Assembly (NCBI GenBank): GCA_038040485.1
Contig: JBBPIE010000032.1
Location: 16,338 to 80,337, forward strand
DNA length: 64,000 nt
Reading direction: 5' to 3'
Source of the DNA: Onstottus_B arcticum
GTDB lineage: Bacteria > Acidobacteriota > Blastocatellia > UBA7656
Below the pieces are notes generated by a model, which saw only the letters and a list, made by a program, of their open reading frames with translations, had not been told where the DNA came from and searched no databases. Position 1 is the first letter of the stretch. Each line of letters opens with the position of its first letter. Positions 41,909-50,293 of this stretch are shown here, piece by piece. The position numbers and the translations under genes were made by a program.

Positions 41909-43180
41909 TCAGTTTCCGTGCTTATGCTGCTGATAGTGCTGACGAAGCAGGTCCTTGCCGTAGTCGTTTCCGTTGGGCGTGCGCACGACCACATGAATGT
42001 GCTCGCGATTGGGCACCCGCGGGTCCTTTGCCAGGTGTCGGAGGTTGGCTGGCAGTTGATGGTCAAATTCTATGAGGATCACAGGACTGTGAATGCGATA
42101 GTAGAAGACGCTTGTGGGTTCACTGCCGCCTATCCACGCGAACCAGGTGTTGTCCAGGTGCTGGCGCACCTCGCGCATCTTAACCCGCGCGTGCCCGTCG
42201 TCCATGTTCTCTACGTAGAGCCCGATCAAATCCAGTAGCTGTTTCCGCTCCTGCTTCGAAAGCTCCGAGGCCCGAACGCCCGCATAGTCCAGCACGACGT
42301 TGTCCTTGAAAGCTTCTGTCAGATTGTTGTTTCCCGTCTTGGTAATCTGAAGGATCGCTTTCTTGCGAAGCTCCTCTTTGAGGGCATTGATCATCGCCAG
42401 CCCATTGTTCTGTTCGTCCTGGAGAATACTCGTGCCTTTGAACTTGCCCGAAGTGGCGGTCACCGGCTCAGACCCGGCGAAGAACGGCGTCATAACCACC
42501 TGATCAGCCAGCACGAAGTAGTTGACGATGGCGTGGTGGCCATCCAACTGCCAGCCCCACGGCTCCTTTCCGGAAGGTGCGCCCATCACAGTGATGTTGT
42601 AGAGCCATTCGCCGTACTGCTCGAAGTCGTTGCCGTTCAATTCGCCCAACGTGTGATTGAGCCGCATGATGTCGCGTGTGAGCTTTAGCCCTTTCGCGCT
42701 GAGCGACGCCCGCATCAACCCGAGCGCCGCCTCTCGCTGTGTCTCGCTCATGTCCTTGAAGCTCACGCCCTGGCGGACATAGAAATGCTGGTTCATCCAC
42801 TTGCGCCATTCCGGGTCGTCAACTCCGAACATGGTCTTCGTGCGTTGCTCTAACGTCAGAGCAGCAAGGAAGGTCTCGGCGGCTTTGCGAACTGGCTCAG
42901 TAGAAACACCGGTCGAGTGAATGCCAAACAGTCCCGGCGCGACCTGTCCGTTGGTCGTTATCCCCTTGAACGGATCCCCGAGGCCTTTGGCTTCGGCGGC
43001 GGTAGACATTTGGCGGAATCGTTCCGCGCGGTCAGCCGCGGGATTCTGAGTCAGCACGGCCGAGGCAACAACCGAAACCGACAGGAGCAGTACAACCATC
43101 GGCAATACAAGGCTTGCCCATCGTCCATCCATCACTCGCGAGAGTTCGTTCTTTAATCGATCAATGGTCTGTCGTTTCAT
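41909..43180 (-). CDS. DUF3500 protein
   Basis: A 423-residue protein with an N-terminal membrane or signal segment (ASLVLPMVVLLLSVSVVAS) and a long DUF3500 domain (WGWQLDGHHAIVNYFVL, EHIHVVVRTPNGNDYG). The function of DUF3500 is unknown. The C-terminal tail is His-rich (HYQQHKHGN). The ATG at 43180 follows AGGAGG; the longer frame to 43225 has no domain. The gene heads a run with the membrane and triple-HhH genes. Confidence 0.88.
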   Translation of the reverse strand: MKRQTIDRLKNELSRVMDGRWASLVLPMVVLLLSVSVVASAVLTQNPAADRAERFRQMSTAAEAKGLGDPFKGITTNGQVAPGLFGIHSTGVSTEPVRKAAETFLAALTLEQRTKTMFGVDDPEWRKWMNQHFYVRQGVSFKDMSETQREAALGLMRASLSAKGLKLTRDIMRLNHTLGELNGNDFEQYGEWLYNITVMGAPSGKEPWGWQLDGHHAIVNYFVLADQVVMTPFFAGSEPVTATSGKFKGTSILQDEQNNGLAMINALKEELRKKAILQITKTGNNNLTEAFKDNVVLDYAGVRASELSKQERKQLLDLIGLYVENMDDGHARVKMREVRQHLDNTWFAWIGGSEPTSVFYYRIHSPVILIEFDHQLPANLRHLAKDPRVPNREHIHVVVRTPNGNDYGKDLLRQHYQQHKHGN

Positions 43181-43279
43181 AGCGCTCCTCCTCGTTGAAC
43201 CGCGTCCTCTTCGAGAGACCGGCATTGTATAAGCGCCGGACTGGCACGTCGAGGTCAGCAGGACGGTCTTCTCAGCAAA

Positions 43280-43553
43280 GGGTGTAAAAGTGGGACTTGG
43301 GACATGGATGAAGTTGTGAGTCTCATTAACACCTCAATTCATTGAGGTGGCGGAGGGCGAGACGGATTTGGCCCTAACTGTTTCAACAGTTTTGGATCCG
43401 CCTGATAAACCGTTGAAACGGTTCCGCGTGGAGCAACAGCACCAGTGACACCCAACTGAAGTTGGGTGTTAATGAGGGCCCCTTCGCGTAGGCGAGTCAG
43501 CGGGCTGATGTCAAGAGCGCACCTCCAGCCAAGTCCCACTTTTAATCACACCC
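43280..43553. mobile_element. 274-bp MITE-like element with 9-bp target duplication
   Basis: Both ends begin GGGTGT and contain AAAAGTGGGACTTGG in inverted orientation; one end has four extra bases (GATT). The element is flanked by a perfect direct repeat, CTCAGCAAA, at 43271-43279 and 43554-43562. Inside are small palindromes (CTGTTTCAACAG, CCGTTGAAACGG, CACCCAACTGAAGTTGGGTG). It encodes no transposase, so it would need one from elsewhere. The flanking repeat is part of a palindromic repeat of another family that it split. Confidence 0.75.
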
Positions 43554-43640
43554 CTCAGCAAACCCTCTGCGGCTCTGCGCCTCCGCGGTTAGCTCGTCGT
43601 CGAAAGCCCGCTAACCGCAGAGCCGCTGAAGCGCTGAGAA
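43554..43640. repeat. Palindromic repeat, GTCTCTGCGGTTAG family, copy C (split)
   Basis: CTCAGCAAACCCTCTGCGG, then CCTCCGCGGTTAGC, face the inverse GCTAACCGCAGAGCCGCTG. Its left end is interrupted by the MITE-like element, which used CTCAGCAAA in the outer arm as its target. It lies upstream of the AraC-type regulator. Confidence 0.7.
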
Positions 43641-43700
43641 TTGAGAACCCTACTGCTGCTTGACAGGAGCGCGGCTGACCGCGAATCATTCGGAAACCGA

Positions 43701-44516
43701 ATGCATTACGAAGAACACTATCCGGTCACACCTCTCTCGGAGCACGTCAAGTGTCTCTGGATTTTGGAAAGTGACTCCTCTTTCCCAACATCGCCGGAGC
43801 GCATTCTACCGGATGGCTGTACAGAGTTTGTGTTTCATCTCGGAGACGCTTTCGAGCAGCACCATCAGGACGGAACAACCGGGCGGCAACCGATGGCGAT
43901 GATGGTCGGCCAGATGCGGACCCATTTGCTGATCCAGCCGACCGGCAAAGTCGCTATGCTCGGCGTGAGGTTCTGGCCCGGAGGCGCATACTCGTTTCTG
44001 CGGATTCCGCAGCACGAGATCGCCGGACGCGTAGTCGAGCTCGATGGCCTGGGAAGCTTCGCGCGCGACCTTCATTCGAGGATCGCCGACGCACCTTCGG
44101 CAGAAGAGAAGTTCCGGGCGGTCGAGAACGTTCTACTGAAGAGGTTGAATCAGTTTGACCAGCCCGACGAGCGGTTGTCGAAGGCCATCAAACTCATAGT
44201 GCAAGCCGGCGGTTGTCTCTCGATGGACACGCTTGCGGGCACGATTGGTCTCAACTCACGAGGGCTGGATAGGGCCTTCAACACCCGGGTCGGCATTCCG
44301 CCAAAGACGTTGTGCCGGATCGTTCGATTTCAGCAAGTGTTCAAGAAGCTCGAGCGCCAGCATGCCGGACCGAACTGGCCTCAGATCGCGCTGGAGTGCG
44401 GATACTACGACCAGTCTCACTTCATAAAAGACTTCAAAGCATTCGCGGGCAAGGAGCCGACAGCTTATCTCGCCGAACAAAACAGAATGTCCGAGCACTT
44501 CATCGCGAGCCGTTAG
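43701..44516 (+). CDS. AraC-family transcriptional regulator
   Basis: A 271-residue regulator. The N-terminal half (HYPVTPLSEHVKCLWILES, RILPDGCTEFVFHL) is the sensor domain common in soil AraC proteins. The C-terminal half holds two helix-turn-helix motifs (MDTLAGTIGLNSRGLDRAF and ECGYYDQSHFIKDFKAFAG). The ATG at 43701 is chosen because the family begins there; the upstream extension runs through the palindrome. It may regulate the next gene, 88 bases downstream. Confidence 0.9.
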   Translation: MHYEEHYPVTPLSEHVKCLWILESDSSFPTSPERILPDGCTEFVFHLGDAFEQHHQDGTTGRQPMAMMVGQMRTHLLIQPTGKVAMLGVRFWPGGAYSFLRIPQHEIAGRVVELDGLGSFARDLHSRIADAPSAEEKFRAVENVLLKRLNQFDQPDERLSKAIKLIVQAGGCLSMDTLAGTIGLNSRGLDRAFNTRVGIPPKTLCRIVRFQQVFKKLERQHAGPNWPQIALECGYYDQSHFIKDFKAFAGKEPTAYLAEQNRMSEHFIASR

Positions 44517-44604
44517 CTGTCTTTTTCTTACAATACAGCGAGTTCATTCTGAACTAAGCTTTCAACCGACACCGGGTATTCAAGCATCCGAGGAGGAAGA
44601 ACAA

Positions 44605-45081
44605 ATGTTCAAGCGAGCGAGTAGCTGTTTGTTGTCGGCAATCATTCTAGGAACCGTCACGAACGCCGGCCAAAAGACCGGCGTCGATCAACTCGAATGG
44701 ATTTCAGGCTGCTGGGTTTCCGACGACGGAAAAGAGCGAACTGAAGAACAGTGGATGAAGCCGGGAGGTCAGTCGATGATGGGCATGAGCCGGACCGTTG
44801 CCGGCGGGAAGACCGTGTTTACCGAGCACATTCAGATTCGCGAGAGAGAAGGCCAGTTAGCTTACATCGTGGCCATCGGTATGGGAGCGAAGCCCGTTGT
44901 CTTCAAACAGATCAAGAGCACGGATGGCGAAGTGGTATTCGAGAACCCCGAGCACGACTTTCCACAGCGCATCATCTACCGGCGCGAGTCCGCGGAGAAA
45001 CTCTTCGCGCGAATTGAAGGCAAGGAAAAGGGAGTCGAGAAAGGGATTGACTTCCGCTACACGCGCGCGAAATGTGAGTGA
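44605..45081 (+). CDS. DUF6265-type secreted protein
   Basis: A 158-residue protein with a short signal peptide (SCLLSAIILGTVTNAG) and a lipocalin-like beta domain (LEWISGCWVSDDGKE, FENPEHDFPQRIIYRRES). GAGGAGGAAG precedes the ATG. The family is of unknown function and often lies next to AraC-type regulators, as here. Confidence 0.85.
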   Translation: MFKRASSCLLSAIILGTVTNAGQKTGVDQLEWISGCWVSDDGKERTEEQWMKPGGQSMMGMSRTVAGGKTVFTEHIQIREREGQLAYIVAIGMGAKPVVFKQIKSTDGEVVFENPEHDFPQRIIYRRESAEKLFARIEGKEKGVEKGIDFRYTRAKCE

Positions 45082-45122
45082 CGAGCACGCGTCATTCTTG
45101 ATTGCCGTGTTTCCGACTCATG

Positions 45123-45338
45123 TCATATGCAGGCATCGTCCATCTCCGGAACGACCTCTTTCTCAAAATCCCCAATCTGTTCAGTGTGCGCGAGTCGAGG
45201 ACTGCGAACATTCGCAACGTTGGCTGCCTCAAGGTCAGGAATGACTACGTATACTTTCGTCTTCTCAGGAAGGCGGACATCGGACGTCAGACGAACCTGG
45301 CCATTCTCAATGACGCCTTCGAGTGTTGTTACCTTCAT
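45123..45338 (-). CDS. Orphan antitoxin-like protein (AF2212/DUF104 type)
   Basis: A 71-residue protein starting MKVTTLEGVIENGQVRL and with LPEKTKVYVVIPD, the swapped-hairpin antitoxin-like pattern. The ATG at 45338 has GGAAGA upstream. There is no toxin or aspartic protease gene beside it, so it is an orphan. It converges on the DUF6265 gene. Confidence 0.75.
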   Translation of the reverse strand: MKVTTLEGVIENGQVRLTSDVRLPEKTKVYVVIPDLEAANVANVRSPRLAHTEQIGDFEKEVVPEMDDACI

Positions 45339-45459
45339 CGTGTTGTCTTCCAAAGTCGACTTGGTCGAGTTTCTCACACGCTACAATCGCCACCCATCGC
45401 TGATGCTCGATTGGCTCCTCTTAACGGCTGACACCCGGGTAAGGCATCGTGCCCGGACG

Positions 45460-46693
45460 CTACCTGGTCTTGTACTGAAAACTGATCTTCGTCTCCTCCT
45501 CCAAAACCAACGGGCGCACAAAGCGATACGACTTGCCCGCGCGCGGAACGTCTACTCGAACCGGGAGAACTCCCGCCACTCGCTTTTGCAGATTGAAGAC
45601 GTTCTGCGAAGGCGCGTTAGCACCGAGCCCAATATTATTTCCAAGACCAGATGCCAGGTTCTTGCGTCCAACGTTCAGGTTGCTGCTGCTGGTTTGCACT
45701 TCGTCCCGGCTAGCAGTCACGTTCACCGTTTCACCCGCCCCTGACGGATTAAGCGTCACTCCGAGATGGGCCGACCGCGACGAGTCAAAGTCCATTTCTT
45801 GTTGAAACGTGGCGAACCCCGGTGAGTCGACTTTAACCCGCACAGGTCCCGGCCGAACGCTGGAAACTACCCAGCGTCCTTCATCGTTCGTCCTGGTTGT
45901 CAACGCAGCGCCCGTTTGAGAATTGACGACGGTGACGACAGCATTCCGAATGACCGCTCCATTCAGATCAACGACGATCCCACCTATCTGGCCCGGCCTG
46001 AATTCACCGGCGTCACCGCTGCTGCTCGGGACCAGGTCTTTCAGATCGCCTTCCGTGCCTTCGATGCCTATCGCCAGATCGCCTTGCGAGTCTGACAAGA
46101 ACAGCGAAGCAGCAAGCGCGTTACCACCGAATTGCCTCACCTCAAGCCGGTCCGGCAAGAAGACTTCCCAAGTCAGTATGCTGATCGGAATATCCAGCTT
46201 TGGAAGGTTCATCTCGTAGGAGCCGTTCTTCGCAAAGGCCGCCCCCGAGTTGAGGTACACAAACGAAACGGTATAGGCGCCCGATGGACGAAAGCCCGCG
46301 CGCAGCAAGGGCACGCGGCTACCATCGGCGCCCTGGACCGGTTTGACCTTCTCGCCTTCGACCTCCGCCGACAGCAGAGTTGCACCTTGCGGAAGGTCAA
46401 CCTTCACAAACCGCTGAGCATGGTTCCGAACTCGCAGAGTGACCTCGGTGAGCGACTTTCCGGCAACGTTCATCAGCGTAGTAATCGTCCCGCGTTCGCT
46501 CGGCCGGAAAGGCCGCCTGCCGCAAAGCGCGGTAGTCATCCACGGGGAGCACGACCCAACCATCACTGGCGGGCGGTTCCTGCGCAACGCACAAAACCGC
46601 GGTCAAGATAACGAGCGCTAATACGCGCGCCCACGTCGCGGCAGCCGTATTGAACTGGCGTGACACCGAGTATTGTGTGAGATGTCGTTTCAT
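45460..46693 (-). pseudogene. Carboxypeptidase-regulatory-like protein, deleted and frameshifted
   Basis: An N-terminal piece starts at ATG 46693 with a signal peptide (VLALVILTAVLCVAQEPP) and WVVLPVDDYRALR. About 70 codons in, the frame is lost, and a second frame carries the rest (TEVTLRVRNHAQRFVKVDLP, then GIVVDLNGAVIRNAVVTVVN, a CarboxypepD_reg/Ig-like domain, and a TonB-like plug motif RVDVPRAGKSYRFV). Full-length relatives I recall are far longer, so a large internal segment seems deleted with a frameshift at the junction near 46480-46500. The C-terminal frame alone is 45460-46587. Confidence 0.7.
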
Positions 46694-47006
46694 AGGATTC
46701 TCTCTTCCAGTTTGTCGTGTGACCTGATTCAGTTTGCGTGTCTTTCTGGGGCTTGCCGATGGCAAGGAAGCTGGGCGAAGACACAATCGTGTTGATCTCC
46801 TAACCAGCTTGCATGACACCTGTGTTAAGGATTGAACATCGAACCACTGCCGGGTAGCGGTCTAGTAGAAGGAACGCCACGGGTGGGAGCGCTTGCGCGG
46901 CGATCGGCGCTCATCGCTCAGTCGCGTGATGACAAGGGAGGTTAGCAAAAAAAGCCGGGAGGTTTGCCTCGCAAGGTTCCGAAACCCCAGCGGTCACCAG
47001 CAGGAT
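46694..47006. other. Intergenic stretch without a supported gene
   Basis: About 310 bases upstream of the pseudogene and downstream of the redoxin gene on the same strand. I see no ORF with coding character, no hairpin of note and no clear promoter. Confidence 0.5.
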
Positions 47007-47591
47007 CTACGTGGCGGAATATTCAGGCTCGTTACCTGGTTTCCACTTGATATTACAACCAATACTCGGGCGTTGATTGTGGCTCACGAGTTTGTCGTCC
47101 AAAAGAGCGTCAATCGCGCCTCTCAAATCTATTCCTGTCACCGGAACACCGGTTCCCGGTCGGCTGTCATCCAACTGCCCCCTGTAAACTAACCGCCTCG
47201 ACCTGTCGAACACATAGAAATCAGGCGTGCATGCCGCCGCGTAGGCTTTGGCCGTCTCCTGGGTTTCGTCATAACAAAACGGGAATTCGAAACCTAGCTG
47301 CAGAGCCATTTGCTTGAGGCCCGCGGGCGAGTCTTCGGGAAAGTTCTCGGCGTCGTTGGAGCTTATCGCCACGATTCCAATGTCTTTGCCGGTGTAATCC
47401 ATGCCGATACGGGCAAGCTCGTTTTGAACATGTTTCACAAATGGGCAATGCGGGCAAATGAACATGACTAGAAGGGCCTTCTTGTCGATGAATGTGGCTA
47501 ATGAAACATCTCGACCGGACACCGCATCGGGAAGACTGAATGCCGGAGCCGGCGTGCCGAGTTCGAGCATGGTAGACAGTGTCTTTGCCAT
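47007..47591 (-). CDS. Thioredoxin-fold redoxin with CPHC motif
   Basis: A 194-residue AhpC/TSA-type redoxin (MLELGTPAPAFSLPDAVSG). The active site reads ICPHCPFVKH with Cys46 and Cys49. No signal peptide is present, so it is cytoplasmic. Many soil bacteria carry this 'thioredoxin family protein' type; it is probably a thiol reductase or peroxiredoxin-like protein. The ATG is at 47591. Confidence 0.9.
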   Translation of the reverse strand: MAKTLSTMLELGTPAPAFSLPDAVSGRDVSLATFIDKKALLVMFICPHCPFVKHVQNELARIGMDYTGKDIGIVAISSNDAENFPEDSPAGLKQMALQLGFEFPFCYDETQETAKAYAAACTPDFYVFDRSRRLVYRGQLDDSRPGTGVPVTGIDLRGAIDALLDDKLVSHNQRPSIGCNIKWKPGNEPEYSAT

Positions 47592-47670
47592 AACATTTCT
47601 CCGTCTGTGCGTTAAGCAATAGTAGACCAGCGCAACTCGGATGTGGAAGAGAAATGGTGGGCAGTTAGGT

Positions 47671-47787
47671 TTCTCTGCGCAAACCTCGGCGTCTCAGCGT
47701 CTCTGCGGTTAGATAACGTCTCGCAGTTAGAGGGCACCGCGACACTGGCGAACCGCGACGCTGAGACGCTGAGGTTTCCGCAGAGAA
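47671..47787. repeat. Palindromic repeat, GTCTCTGCGGTTAG family, copy D
   Basis: TTCTCTGCGCAAACCTCGGC and GTCTCAGCGTCTCTGCGG face ACGCTGAGACGCTGAGG and CCGCAGAGAA. The inner right arm is degenerate (ACCGCGACGC). It lies between the co-directional VWFA and redoxin genes. Confidence 0.8.
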
Positions 47788-47797
47788 GACTATGGTC

Positions 47798-49435
47798 TTA
47801 CCTGGCGAGGTATCCGCGGCGGGTTTTTACGATCGCGCCTTCTCTTGCCACCGAGACGCCGATATTCTTGAATTTTCCATCGCGCGTTGTGTTCTTTGGA
47901 GCGTAGGCAAGCGTGTAGATCAATCTCAATTCGGCGGCGACGCGCTGATACACATTGTCGAGATCGTTCGCGCCCTCGGCGACGAAGACGGTTCCGGCGC
48001 TCTCTTCCGCAAGCATGTCGATTTGTCTATGCGCGATCTTGTTCGGCTTCAATCTCCGCTCCGCTCGCTCTCGCCGCGACTCGGAACTCATCGGGTCCTT
48101 CAGAATATCGAGAAGCCTGGCCTCCTCCGTGTTGAGGTAGATCGGATAAATCGTCGCGTCTTCCTCCGCGACACGCGCCAGTAGCTCGTCGAAGCTGTGG
48201 ATTGCCGCGTCGTCCGAATCAAGCAACGATTCATCAACGCCGTCGGTCAGTACTACAATAGCCTTACGCGAGTCTTTCACTCGACGAAGCAGATCCAACG
48301 TTGACCACATCGCGTCATAGAAAGCCGTGCCTCCCTCAACCTTCTTCATCTTCTCGACAGACTTCTTGAGCACCTTCTTGTCGGCAGTGAAATCCGAAGC
48401 AAGGATAAACTTTCGCGTGAAGGCCGCGACCGCGATCTGATCCCGCGCTCCGAGCGAGTCGATAAACGTCTTCGCCGTCTCGAGCATTACATTGCGACTC
48501 TCGCGCGTGCTGCCGCTTAGATCCAGCAACAGCACCAGGTTGATTGGCGCGCTGACCGGTTCGAAGGAAAAGATGGACTGTTCGACTCCGTCCTCGAACA
48601 CCCTGAAGTCTTCTTTCTTCAGTGCCGCGAGCGAGCTGCCGCTCCGGTCAGTAGCCTTTACATTCAGGTTGATGAGCCGCGCTTCGAGATGGATCGCGTC
48701 CGGATCGGGTTTCTCGCGCGCAAGCTCGCGCGATTCGGCTTCTGCCGGTTCGCTTACAGAATCATCCGCTGAACGCCCGAGCACCGGCTTTGATTTCAGC
48801 CCCGGATCAGTTGCCGGCGCGCTCGCGTCCCGAAGACTATCAAGCGAGGAATCGCCCGAGCCGCCTGACCAGTTGGCTGATCCGCCGCTGTAGATGTTGC
48901 TCGATGGATCGAGAATTGAAGGCGCGCCTTTCGAGCCGCCTCCAAGCGAAATGCCCATCAACTGTGGTTTGTCGATAAACTTGGACACTGCCTCGGGGTT
49001 GATTTTTGCCTGAGCGACTATCGCCTGTCTTCCGGAGAACGTCAAGGTGAGCATTTCCAGGTCCTTGCCCGATTGGTGAGTGTAGACATAAGAGCGGTTG
49101 CCCGAGACGCGATCGTTCGAGCGAACGGTTGGCGTCCATTTCTCTTTGAGCGAGCTTGCGACGGCCTGCTCGAATCCGCGGTCTCTTTGTCCGGGAGCAA
49201 AGTCCTGATCCTCGAAGATCGCGACCTTGAAGCTCTTGACTCCCGCCGGACGGATAAGCTTGACGGCGAACCCGGCAAGACCCAGGAATGGAATTTTCTT
49301 CTTCTTCGCGCCGTAGTGCTTTTCGATTTTTCCGACGATCATCCCGAAGTCGTCCGCCCGCACGAGGGACTGAGACGCGATGACGAGTATTAGAAAAAGA
49401 ACCATGCGAGCGAACCATACCTGCCTTCGAGTCAT
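47798..49435 (-). CDS. Secreted VWFA-related Acidobacterial-type protein
   Basis: A 545-residue protein with a signal peptide (MVLFLILVIASQSLVRA). After a beta-rich N-terminal region and a Gly/Ser linker comes the TIGR03436-type segment: LNVKATDRSGSSLAALKKED, FEDGVEQSIFSFE, then a von Willebrand A domain with the MIDAS motif DLSGSTRES. The family is greatly expanded in Acidobacteria and supports the lineage call. VWA domains bind proteins through a divalent metal. The ATG at 49435 follows AAGGAG by 8 bases. Confidence 0.92.
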   Translation of the reverse strand: MTRRQVWFARMVLFLILVIASQSLVRADDFGMIVGKIEKHYGAKKKKIPFLGLAGFAVKLIRPAGVKSFKVAIFEDQDFAPGQRDRGFEQAVASSLKEKWTPTVRSNDRVSGNRSYVYTHQSGKDLEMLTLTFSGRQAIVAQAKINPEAVSKFIDKPQLMGISLGGGSKGAPSILDPSSNIYSGGSANWSGGSGDSSLDSLRDASAPATDPGLKSKPVLGRSADDSVSEPAEAESRELAREKPDPDAIHLEARLINLNVKATDRSGSSLAALKKEDFRVFEDGVEQSIFSFEPVSAPINLVLLLDLSGSTRESRNVMLETAKTFIDSLGARDQIAVAAFTRKFILASDFTADKKVLKKSVEKMKKVEGGTAFYDAMWSTLDLLRRVKDSRKAIVVLTDGVDESLLDSDDAAIHSFDELLARVAEEDATIYPIYLNTEEARLLDILKDPMSSESRRERAERRLKPNKIAHRQIDMLAEESAGTVFVAEGANDLDNVYQRVAAELRLIYTLAYAPKNTTRDGKFKNIGVSVAREGAIVKTRRGYLAR

Positions 49436-49691
49436 TGCGGTGCTCTCCTTCGACCTATCGGGCACACTCTTGTGATCGGTGTTTGTCGATTCACATGAAC
49501 TACGCAGCGGAGAGCACGAAAGGAGGCGGAAAGTTTTGTGCGGGACCTGAGAGCGAAGGCATCCCCGCCTGCCCGGCGCGCGAGAAACAGGCTAAGGCCT
49601 GAACTCCAGGCTCTTAAAATAGCGGCTCGGCGTTGTCCAGACTTCCTTTTCGAGCTTTGAGTCAGAAGCGAGCAGCTTCGCGCCGGCTAAC

Positions 49692-50225
49692 CTACCGCGG
49701 ACGTTTCAGTTCGTCCTTGAGTCTGCCATCGCCGGTGACGACATCGCTTATCAACCAAACTCCGGCAGTTCGGGCCAGCTCGACTAGGATCTCTCGTTTG
49801 TCGCGGCCTCTGCTGGTGCGCGCGCTCCAAAGCAGCGTTACAGTTACCCTAGCCAGCTCGCCGTTCGCTTCAGACTTGCCTACGAGAAACGAGTCAGGAT
49901 ACTCCTGCGAATCCGTGAACGGGTCGCCCTCAAAATACGGCGCCTCGTCCGGATGAGCCTTGCTCTCTGCTTCCTCCCGTTTCAACTCACCGAGCAACAG
50001 CCCGAATAGTTCAGCCGTCAGCCATCGTTTGCGCAACCGAACGTTTCGAACCGTGAAACCCTTGTTATGAGCAAGGTGGAATTGGTAGAAGGAGCGCGCA
50101 GCGGCCTGCGCTGGATCTCGGGGACCCGCCTTTTGAGGCGCTGACGCCCGCGCTCCAAGCGGTACGATCAACGCCAAGCCGACCAACAACATGAACACGG
50201 CTCGATGATTATTTTTTGCTCCCAT
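49692..50225 (-). CDS. Secreted DUF3828-like protein
   Basis: A 177-residue protein with a signal peptide (AVFMLLVGLALIVPLGARA) and a DUF3828-type domain (AARSFYQFHLAHNKGF, YPDSFLVGKSEANGELA). The function is unknown; the cystatin-like fold suggests binding. The ATG at 50225 is preferred to the longer frame. It lies downstream of proS on the same strand. Confidence 0.75.
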   Translation of the reverse strand: MGAKNNHRAVFMLLVGLALIVPLGARASAPQKAGPRDPAQAAARSFYQFHLAHNKGFTVRNVRLRKRWLTAELFGLLLGELKREEAESKAHPDEAPYFEGDPFTDSQEYPDSFLVGKSEANGELARVTVTLLWSARTSRGRDKREILVELARTAGVWLISDVVTGDGRLKDELKRPR

Positions 50226-50293
50226 TCTTTTATCAAAAGATCGCTGCGGTCCTCTAAGGCTTCGCAACCAGAATCAATGCGCGCTGCGAGGTT

